In this document: positions 44,025-52,118 of the stretch, one piece after another | Position numbering within the stretch: the first letter of the stretch is position 1 | Layout of the letters: every line of letters starts with the position of its first letter | Assembly (NCBI GenBank): GCA_020638465.1 | Contig: JACKIM010000001.1 | Span: forward strand, 1,207,501 to 1,271,500 | DNA from: Geminicoccaceae bacterium | Lineage (GTDB): Bacteria; Pseudomonadota; Alphaproteobacteria; Geminicoccales; Geminicoccaceae | Reading direction: 5' to 3' | Length of the DNA: 64,000 bases | Program-made: the position numbers and the translations under genes | Notes under the pieces: model-generated | What the model saw: the letters and a program-made list of their open reading frames with translations, nothing else | What the model was told of the DNA's origin: nothing | Databases searched by the model: none

Positions 44025-44178
44025 CCGATGGCGGGCGGCGCGGAGACCCCACATATCGCAGCGCTGCCGCCATCACGCGGCAACGACGCGCAGGCGTAGG
44101 CTCTCCTGGCCACGTTGCCATTGCCGGAAAGAGCTATTTCGTCCAAAATGGCGCAATGGATCGCCAAGGGAATCGGCC

Positions 44179-44385
44179 ATGAAAACCATGTCAGCGCGCG
44201 AAGCGAAGAACGGCTTCGGGCTGATGATCGACACCGCGCGTGCGGAGCCGGTGCTGATCGAAAAGCACGGGCGCGGCGTTGTAGTGGTCGTCTCGGTGGA
44301 AGAATATGAACGGCTTTCCGTGCAATCTGGACGCACGGATAAGGGGGAAACGGGGACCAAGGGGGCGTCGAAAGGTGGCCAATGA
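44179..44385 (+). CDS. Phd/YefM-type antitoxin, no partner toxin nearby
   Basis: 68 residues: MKTMSAREAKNGFGLMIDTA with EPVLIEKHGRGVVVVVSVEE and YERL is the Phd/YefM fold. The usual toxin gene downstream is missing; instead a decayed type I restriction gene begins inside its last codons. In relatives such proteins can act alone as regulators of the next operon, so it may control the defence cargo. Confidence 0.82.
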   Translation: MKTMSAREAKNGFGLMIDTARAEPVLIEKHGRGVVVVVSVEEYERLSVQSGRTDKGETGTKGASKGGQ

Positions 44386-44608
44386 AGCGTTCGCGCGCGT
44401 CAAGATAGACCAGCTTCTGAAGGACGCCGATTGGTCGCTTTCGGGCGGCCGCAGCGTGCGTTTCGGGTCTCCATCTGAGGGTGGTGACGAGGCAGGCGGT
44501 GCGCCGCATAGCTGTCGAGGCGACGCATTCGCCACGCTGAAAGCCAGGCGAGCGAGTGTCAATCCGAGCGCAGGCGGGACGCGGAAAGCGCACTGCGCCA
44601 ATGCCTGA
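44375..44608 (+). pseudogene. decayed start of a type I restriction subunit R gene (hsdR)
   Basis: From a GTG overlapping the antitoxin stop, the frame reads ANEAFARVKIDQLLKDADW, the standard start of HsdR/DEAD-box restriction subunits, then SVRF, and later AFATLKARRASVNP, a corrupted form of the AxxEAKR nuclease motif (the Glu is lost). The segment between is scrambled. It ends after 77 codons, where the usual protein has about 800-1000. The next gene begins inside its last codons, so this leader may now serve to couple translation. Confidence 0.7.
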
Positions 44609-47600
44609 TTTTCGCATCTCCCCGATCTCGATCGTCAATCAGATCAAGAGCAATTTGCAAGATCGGTACGATTCCGGATATCCGATCCTCAAGGAATTGC
44701 TGCAAAACGCCGACGACGCGGGAGCCCAGAGATTCAGGCTCGACGTATTGCCTGGCTGGCCAAACGCGGTGAACCCGCTGCTGCGCGGGCCGGGTCTTCT
44801 GGTCGCAAATGATGGCGTCTTCCGCGAGCAGGACGAGAGTGGAATTACGTCGTTTGGCGAGAGCAGCAAAGCCGCTGACAGCGCCGCGATCGGCAAGTTT
44901 GGCTTCGGCCAGAAGGCCGTATTTCACCTCTGCGATGCGTTTATCGTCTACGCCCGAAGGGAAAACGGCGCCCCGTTTAGCACGGTCGTCAACCCGTTCC
45001 TGGAGGTGGATGTCGCGGGCAATATCAGTCGGCAGTGGGAGCCTCTCGACCCCGCCGATGTCGGATTCTTGGGCGGTGAGGTCGCCTCAAATTTACCTGA
45101 TCGCCACCTCGTTCTTTGGCTCCCGCTGCGCCGGAGAGGTATCCAGCCAGCCCCAGGGGTTGGCTTTTCCAGCAACATGCCATCGGCAACAGAGACGATC
45201 AGGGAACTCATCCGACCTGACGATTTGCGCGCTGTCCTGACGACGCTGCGTCATCTGAAGTCGATTGAGATTCTGGAGAACGGTGAAACTCGCTGCGCGT
45301 TGGAACTCGATGTTGCGCAGGGTCGCTTCATCGGGCCGAACCGTTTGGGCGATGGTGTTCACACCTTTGGCGGGAAGATCGAAGTCGCGCCGGAGAGATC
45401 GGCAGCGTCATTTGTCGGGCGTGAAACGATGGCTCTTGACGGTCGTCTCGCGGAGCTGAGACGCACACCGCATTGGCCGCAAACGATCACCGTTCTCAGC
45501 CCACAACCCGTCCCGGAAAAGGGAGAGCCGCACGGGGCCGCAACGCTGTTGCGCATCCCCCACGGGGGAATCGCGCGCACCATGCCTGCGCGGCTTCGCA
45601 TTTCCTGGGCCGTGTTCCTGCCAATCTCCGATGAATCCAGCATAGACATCCCGCTCGACGACGACGGTGCGCTCGGCCAATTCCGCCTCCTGCTGCACGG
45701 CTATTTCTTCCTCGACAGTGGCCGGCGCCAGATAGAAGGGCTAAATGCCTCCGTCGAAACGGACACGCCCGCCGATGCTGCGGCGTTGCGCCGCGGGTGG
45801 AATGCCGAACTTCGCGACTCCGTGGTTCTCCCACTCCTGCCGACTCTGCTGAGAGACGCGCTTGGCGAGGCGATGATCACATCATCGGAACTCACGCAGC
45901 TTGTGTCGGCACTCGCACGTCATGACTGGTTTCGGCGCAACCGCGAAGCGATTTGCCGGGAACATGCGTTGGTGCGTGTGCTCGAAGGGCCGGCCATCGT
46001 TTGGCGTGTCGTCCGGTCGGGGGACGCTCTCCGGCCGCTGCCGGCCTCGGTGGCGGATAACCCTCAACGGATTGAGGAATTGTTCGGAACCATCGGTGCA
46101 TGGGCCGATTCAAGCGGTGTGCATCTCGTCGTCGATGGCCGCGCAGGGCTGAGCGCGCAGCCGATACGCTGGACCGGGGCAGACCTTGGCGCAGTATTCT
46201 CCGGGCTTTCGCCGCGTGCGTTTCAGTCACGCGATCTCTTGCGACTTCTCGTCGATTTCCTCGACATAGCGATGCTCGGCGATGCCGAGCATTCCGTGAT
46301 CGGGCCGCACATGGTCACGGCTTTGCGCACGGCAATGTCGGAAACTCAGGCGCTTGCTCCGTCTGAACTCGTTAAATCGGCTCTTGCCCACGTTCCACAT
46401 GGCGCGCTGTTCCCGCTTCCGCCATCCGTCGAAAACCGACAAGTCCTGCGCGCCCTGGCATCTGCCCCGGCGAATATCCTGCCAGTTCGCGGCGAATGGC
46501 TCGACGATGGCCGACGCCCTCCCCGACTATCCGACAAAGACCTCAAGACGTTGCTCGCCGCACTCGAACCGCTGATTGAAGGCGATCAGGCGGATCAAGC
46601 GGCTACCGCCGCGTTGGCGCTGCTCGCTCAGGCCGAGCGGAATATCTCCGAACTGGCGCGTGATCCAGATTTCGCATCCATTAAGGTTCTGCGGGTGCGG
46701 GATGTCCGTATCCGTGGCCCGATTGTGCTATCGCTCCAAGCGCTTGTTGAACGCTCCAGAGCCAGACTCTTGTTCTCAAGCTCGCCTCAGGCGAACACAT
46801 GGCTGCCTTTACTCGTGGGGGCATTGCCAGACGTATCCCCGCTAATCGTGGATAGCGGTGCGATGTCCCTCCTTCGAGACGCGGCAAATCTCACCCTTCA
46901 GTCGGCGGGTAAGGAGGCCGCGTTCTCGCTCATCGACAAAGCCATGAGCTTTGGGCCGATAAGCGCCCGCCAACGGCTACTCGATGAGATTGGAATCGAC
47001 AGCAAAGACGATCCAGCGGCGGCACGGCGCCTCTGCGTTGGTATTCGTGAAGCGGGATACTCAGCATCAAAGCTCTGGACCCTTGACCCGAACCAGAAAC
47101 GAATAGAGCGTATTACCACGGCTCTTATCGCCGAGAGCCAGAACGAATTTCTTGTCCCAACCGGCATAGCTGATGGACTGTCCAGGACGCAACGAAACCA
47201 TCTTCGCATAGAGGTGCTCGACGCGACCAATCTGGAAGAGTTGTTCGAGAAGAATATCGCCGCCATCGAGCAACTCAGCCCTGATGTTTCAGAGCGGGAA
47301 GCTGTCCTTGAGGCCGGCCTGCCCGATGATCTGCTGATCCGGCTGCCTATTCACGAAAGGCGGGACGGAACCGTTGGCGATGGAAAGGGTATCTTTCGTG
47401 AGACGAAAGAATGGCCTGTTCCTGAAGCGTTGCGGGCGGTCGTCTCCATCGTCCAGCCATGCCGAAGCCAGAAGGCGAGGGAACGGCAAGGGCAGCTTAT
47501 TGGGGCATGGTCGCCATTAAGCCAGATTGAGGTTGCGCTCGGTTGCGATGATCCACACCGCTTTCGTGGTGATATACTGGATGCGCTCGCCAAGCTCGAA

Positions 47601-50600
47601 TCTTCGCCCGATGAGCGCGTGCTTGATGCGCTTCGCGCCAAACCGTGGCTTCTGGCGGACGGGCAGCCTGTCGCGCCGCAGGATGTGCTCGCTCTTCCAT
47701 CTGTGGTCGATGAAGCGGCGCGAGCGCTTCTTTTGAAGAATGGAGAAGCGCCGCCGTTCTTGCCCGCTGCAAATCTGGCCATCGATGTGCGCAAGCATCG
47801 TGGGTTCGATGATCTTGGAAAATGGGTTCTGCCGGACAGGCGCTCATCATTCGAAGCGCTGGCGCTGATGGTCGAGGATGCGGGCATCATCGGACGCCTC
47901 GGAGCGGCGGATGAGTTTCCGATAGACGATTTTGCGACATTGGCGAAAGACAGCGGCGATGTTGGGTTGCCGGGTTGGCCTCTGCTGGCGGCGGTTCTGG
48001 CCTCGGAGGCTGATGGCGGGGACGCGATGAAGGTTGTCGCTGCTTTCGCAGAGATTCTCCCCTCCAACGCAAATTTGGCAGGAACCCACCTCGACCGCAT
48101 GGCGACGCTGGCGGCGGCAAACGGGCGGAAAGGCGAGACCGCCCGCAGGGCCTATCGCCACGGCTTCAACGTCGTCGCTCGTTGGCGAGAAGAAACTCGC
48201 TATCAGGTGTTCGGTGAAACGCTGGTTCCTACCGAGGCCGGAGATTGGCGCAGCGGCCGGGAGGTCGTCCAGGGCGGTGACGGGCTCGATCCGAATTATG
48301 TATTGGCGCGGGACTACGCATCCACGCTTGGAAAGCATGAGGCAGCACCCGCCGAGAGGCATGGCGCCGGACATGAAGTCCATGACTCATCTCCAACCGA
48401 TCATCGCCGGGGGGAGATCAGGGATGTCGATCTGACTGCGTTGGAGCCCCAGTGGGCAGACCAGCATCGGTCGTTCCTCACCACATGGCGGGGGCGCGTA
48501 CCGTCCGACCTGGTGATCGTCTATCTCGGCTTGATAGGCCGCAGCGAGCCCTTTCAGCGCCTTGCGAACGAATGGGCGATCGACGCGACGGCCGATGTCG
48601 ATACCCTTTGGGCTGACCTCGACAATCATTTTCCCAGAGAAATCCTCTATCCGAACTCGTTGGCGGATGAGGTCGATCAACGCCGTTTCCTAATCGAGTT
48701 GGTCGCGGGCGAGCATGTGCAGGCCGTCGCTCTGTCGGGGGACGTCTTCGACGCGCCGTTGGGTGATCCTGACAAGGGAATCCTTATCGGGAATCTGCAC
48801 AAGAGCCATGAGGGCATCCGGGCTGCCGATGGCAAAGTGCGGTCATTGATCACGCTGCCGGTCAGGCAAGTCGATCCGAGCGGATACGGTCAGAAAGAGG
48901 CCAGCGGTATCTTCCGGCGGTTTATCGAGACAGTCGCGGCGGACTGCCTGTGGCTTGGCCTGGAACGCCAGCGTGCGGCGTTGCGAGAGATGTTGGACAA
49001 GGCAGTTGAGGTTGATCAATCGACGATCGAGGAAACCGAACGCCTGCTTCGAGACCGGCTCCCCACGATTCTCGCTGAGCTAAAGCTCTCCACTGATTAC
49101 CGAACACAGAAGGCGCTACGCGCATATCAGGCTGATGAGAGCCGCCTCCTTCACCTTTCCGCACCGGCGCGAAAGATGGAGGAGCTGAAATCGGAGCTAT
49201 GGCAAAAGGTATCCGACAGCACGCTGGCGAGTGAGCTTCTGTCTGCGGTTCGCGCCAAGATCGGGGATTTCGGATACTCCGCCAGCCGGGTTCTATTCGA
49301 GCTGTTCCAGAACGCCGACGATGCCTATCGGCAGCATGGCGAATCTGCATCGGACGCCCATTTCTGTCTAGAACTGCTGCCGGGCGACCCAAGTGGGTTT
49401 CGTGTCGTCCACTGGGGCCGCCCGATCAATCACATGGGACATGACTCAGAGGAAGGGCGTCGCGTCGGTCACGACCGTGACCTGCTCAATATGCTGCTGA
49501 TGAACTTCTCCGAGAAACGCCCCGGAGACGATCTCACCGGCAAGTTTGGCTTGGGCTTCAAGAGCGTCCATGTGCTGTCGGATGGTGTCGGCATCGCCAG
49601 CGGCTTCATCGCCTTGCGCACGGCCGGCGGCTTTTTGCCGATGCCTTGGCCGGAAGGCATCGACATAGCAGAGGGGCGAAAAGCCCCTGACGGCCGAAAG
49701 GCGACCGTTATCGAGGTTCCCTTTTCAGCGGAGACGGCTGAAAAAGGCGCCGAAGCGATGGCGGCGTTCAAATCTGCTGTGACTTGGCTGCCTGCTTTCG
49801 CGCGCACCATCCGCCGCGTCGAAATCGAGGACGACGTTCCCATGAGCATCGATTGCTCATCTTTGCCGCTCCTCGGCGAGAGCCAGGTCAGCGTCGTTTC
49901 CATGTCAGGCGGGCACCGCGAGCGAGCCCTGCGCTTCGATCTGTCGTCCGGGTTTGCCCTTTTGCTGCATATCGGCGCCGCTGGACCGGATAGATTTCCC
50001 GATGGCCTGAAGCGACTTTGGAATCTAGCCCCGCTTGAGGTGCCATTACGTTCGGGCTGGCTGCTCAACGGTCCTTTCGCGGTCGATCCGGGACGCACAG
50101 GGCTGGCCGGCTCGATTGGCGACCAAACGGAGAAGTTTCGAACGCTCGGGCGGGCATTAGGAGACCGCCTCCTGAAATTGCACGATCTCGCGGATGCAGA
50201 CTGGCGCGGGTTCGCGGAGAGCCTGGACCTGGATGCCTCTGACGCTTCCAGAACAGCGGCCTGGAGCACCTTCTGGTCCCATCTGTTCGATGTTCTCGCG
50301 CCGGACTTCGACGATGATCTGGCCCGACACCTGCACACCGATGGTCATGGATACGGCCACCTCATAGGCCAGCGCGAAGTCGTGCCGACCCGTCTGCCGC
50401 CTCCATTCGCTTCGTTGGTGAAGGCGTCGGACGCGGCCCATTTTGTCGATGGCGCGTTGTCGGGCTCTACCTTGCTTGGCAAGGTGCGGGACTGGTCGGC
50501 TATGACGGAATTGCGTGATCGGGCCATTGCTTCCGAGGTTGCCGGACAACTGAAAAAGCTCGGATATGGGAGCATCCGTCCCATTCGCCTATCGGATGTG

Positions 50601-52118
50601 ATGCATATCGAGATGGGGCCCGATAAGCGCGTTGACGTCGATCTCGCAACGCGGCTCGGTCAAGTTTTGACCTTGGAAAAAGTCGAGCGGGAGCCGCTAA
50701 ATCAGGAACGCCAACAAATTTTGGCTGCAGCGGGACAAGCGCATTTCCGTGCTCAAGATGGTTCGTGGCGTTCCGTCCGAGACCTCAGTTCCGAAGATGC
50801 CGATAGCGACGATGAAAAGCTGCGCTGCGGTTTCGCACCGGAAAGCGCGCTCTTGGGGCATGGCTATCAAAACGCGGCGCTCGAATTCTTCAAAGCTGCC
50901 CGTGCGCAATCTGGCTATGGCCCACAAGTGTCACTTCTTCTGAAATGGGCGAAGAACGCCAACTGCACAGACCGTCACCGCGCCGTGCTTCGCTACGTAG
51001 TCGATGGCAGTCAAGGACGGGCACTGGCCGCCGAAATACGTGGCGATTTACCAAGTTGGATTCCTCGACCGATGGAAAGTCTTCTTACGGACGCCTTGCT
51101 CGAAGCGTGGGTGGAGGAAGACAAGAAACGACTCCTCCTTGAACTTGGTGGGCACAGCCTCTTCAGCATAGCCGAAATTTCGCTACCCTCGCCCACGCCG
51201 CCACCGCCTGAACCTGCAACGGTTCTCGCGGCGATCCATGCCTGGTGGCGCGCCGAGGGCTTCGGCCTCCGCGCCTCATACGCGGAGAGAACCTACCCAG
51301 GGCATTTCTCGCCGTCGCAGCTTCGTGGATCACAGGATCGTGCCGCATGGTTCACGATGTTCGCCTTGGCCTGCTTCCAGTCGTTCGGCCGTGTGCAGGA
51401 TGGGCAGCACAGGAGCTTCATCGACACCGGCTTCAGGGAAGGCTGGTGGCAGGAACTGTCCGAGTCACGGCCTCCCGATCAGGTGCAGTCATGGCTTGAA
51501 CGGCTCGAACGATGGAGTGCGCCCGAACATTTCGATCAGCAATATCTGACTTGGCGACGCACATTCGTCGATCTGTATTCCGTTGCTCGTTGGCTGGATG
51601 AGTATCGCGAGGTTACGGTCAAGCTACCGAGAATTATCGAGGAACATGGCGTCATTTCTCTCAATGGTGCCTTGCAACCGAGCTACTGGCCGCCTGCCAT
51701 GCGCCTTTCCATCGATGCCGCCCCGATAAACCGTTCTCTCGGTATCGGCATGAACTGGATGATCCGCGAACTGCTGCGGCACGGCGCCTATGAGTCGCGC
51801 GATGAGAATTTGATGATTCCCTATGTTTGGGCTCCATCCCAGCGTGTCCGCATCCTGCTGAATGAATTAGGTGCCGACGTTGGTGAGCGGCCGGACAAGG
51901 AAGCAAGTCGGACGATCTGTGATTTCGTAGCGAAACATCTCGGAGACGGTCGTCGGTTTGATGGCGATTTCGATCTCCCGCTTCAATTGATTACGCGGCA
52001 CAGGCACCGGGATGCTTTGGAAGCCTGCTTCGATGATGTTGGCGGTGCTCCACCTGACCTCCTTGAGGATGAGGATGACCAGGAGAACGACGGCGAAATG
52101 GGGAGTAGTGGCGAATGA
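44601..52118 (+). CDS. giant protein with two sacsin/Hsp90-like ATPase modules
   Basis: 2505 residues from ATG 44601. Two GHKL-type ATP sites of the sacsin N-terminal kind are visible. The first: KELLQNADDAGAQRF (about residues 31-45), LLVANDGVF (67-74), GKFGFGQKAVFHLCD (98-112). The second: LFELFQNADDAYRQHG (from about 1566) and LTGKFGLGFKSVHVLSDGVG (about 1644). No nuclease, methylase or membrane segment was recognised in the roughly 1400-residue linker or in the 850-residue C-terminal part. The stop overlaps the helicase start (ATGA), so the two proteins are made together. Predicted cytoplasmic, and the likely sensor or scaffold of a defence system; function not established. Confidence 0.85.
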   Translation: MPDFRISPISIVNQIKSNLQDRYDSGYPILKELLQNADDAGAQRFRLDVLPGWPNAVNPLLRGPGLLVANDGVFREQDESGITSFGESSKAADSAAIGKFGFGQKAVFHLCDAFIVYARRENGAPFSTVVNPFLEVDVAGNISRQWEPLDPADVGFLGGEVASNLPDRHLVLWLPLRRRGIQPAPGVGFSSNMPSATETIRELIRPDDLRAVLTTLRHLKSIEILENGETRCALELDVAQGRFIGPNRLGDGVHTFGGKIEVAPERSAASFVGRETMALDGRLAELRRTPHWPQTITVLSPQPVPEKGEPHGAATLLRIPHGGIARTMPARLRISWAVFLPISDESSIDIPLDDDGALGQFRLLLHGYFFLDSGRRQIEGLNASVETDTPADAAALRRGWNAELRDSVVLPLLPTLLRDALGEAMITSSELTQLVSALARHDWFRRNREAICREHALVRVLEGPAIVWRVVRSGDALRPLPASVADNPQRIEELFGTIGAWADSSGVHLVVDGRAGLSAQPIRWTGADLGAVFSGLSPRAFQSRDLLRLLVDFLDIAMLGDAEHSVIGPHMVTALRTAMSETQALAPSELVKSALAHVPHGALFPLPPSVENRQVLRALASAPANILPVRGEWLDDGRRPPRLSDKDLKTLLAALEPLIEGDQADQAATAALALLAQAERNISELARDPDFASIKVLRVRDVRIRGPIVLSLQALVERSRARLLFSSSPQANTWLPLLVGALPDVSPLIVDSGAMSLLRDAANLTLQSAGKEAAFSLIDKAMSFGPISARQRLLDEIGIDSKDDPAAARRLCVGIREAGYSASKLWTLDPNQKRIERITTALIAESQNEFLVPTGIADGLSRTQRNHLRIEVLDATNLEELFEKNIAAIEQLSPDVSEREAVLEAGLPDDLLIRLPIHERRDGTVGDGKGIFRETKEWPVPEALRAVVSIVQPCRSQKARERQGQLIGAWSPLSQIEVALGCDDPHRFRGDILDALAKLESSPDERVLDALRAKPWLLADGQPVAPQDVLALPSVVDEAARALLLKNGEAPPFLPAANLAIDVRKHRGFDDLGKWVLPDRRSSFEALALMVEDAGIIGRLGAADEFPIDDFATLAKDSGDVGLPGWPLLAAVLASEADGGDAMKVVAAFAEILPSNANLAGTHLDRMATLAAANGRKGETARRAYRHGFNVVARWREETRYQVFGETLVPTEAGDWRSGREVVQGGDGLDPNYVLARDYASTLGKHEAAPAERHGAGHEVHDSSPTDHRRGEIRDVDLTALEPQWADQHRSFLTTWRGRVPSDLVIVYLGLIGRSEPFQRLANEWAIDATADVDTLWADLDNHFPREILYPNSLADEVDQRRFLIELVAGEHVQAVALSGDVFDAPLGDPDKGILIGNLHKSHEGIRAADGKVRSLITLPVRQVDPSGYGQKEASGIFRRFIETVAADCLWLGLERQRAALREMLDKAVEVDQSTIEETERLLRDRLPTILAELKLSTDYRTQKALRAYQADESRLLHLSAPARKMEELKSELWQKVSDSTLASELLSAVRAKIGDFGYSASRVLFELFQNADDAYRQHGESASDAHFCLELLPGDPSGFRVVHWGRPINHMGHDSEEGRRVGHDRDLLNMLLMNFSEKRPGDDLTGKFGLGFKSVHVLSDGVGIASGFIALRTAGGFLPMPWPEGIDIAEGRKAPDGRKATVIEVPFSAETAEKGAEAMAAFKSAVTWLPAFARTIRRVEIEDDVPMSIDCSSLPLLGESQVSVVSMSGGHRERALRFDLSSGFALLLHIGAAGPDRFPDGLKRLWNLAPLEVPLRSGWLLNGPFAVDPGRTGLAGSIGDQTEKFRTLGRALGDRLLKLHDLADADWRGFAESLDLDASDASRTAAWSTFWSHLFDVLAPDFDDDLARHLHTDGHGYGHLIGQREVVPTRLPPPFASLVKASDAAHFVDGALSGSTLLGKVRDWSAMTELRDRAIASEVAGQLKKLGYGSIRPIRLSDVMHIEMGPDKRVDVDLATRLGQVLTLEKVEREPLNQERQQILAAAGQAHFRAQDGSWRSVRDLSSEDADSDDEKLRCGFAPESALLGHGYQNAALEFFKAARAQSGYGPQVSLLLKWAKNANCTDRHRAVLRYVVDGSQGRALAAEIRGDLPSWIPRPMESLLTDALLEAWVEEDKKRLLLELGGHSLFSIAEISLPSPTPPPPEPATVLAAIHAWWRAEGFGLRASYAERTYPGHFSPSQLRGSQDRAAWFTMFALACFQSFGRVQDGQHRSFIDTGFREGWWQELSESRPPDQVQSWLERLERWSAPEHFDQQYLTWRRTFVDLYSVARWLDEYREVTVKLPRIIEEHGVISLNGALQPSYWPPAMRLSIDAAPINRSLGIGMNWMIRELLRHGAYESRDENLMIPYVWAPSQRVRILLNELGADVGERPDKEASRTICDFVAKHLGDGRRFDGDFDLPLQLITRHRHRDALEACFDDVGGAPPDLLEDEDDQENDGEMGSSGE

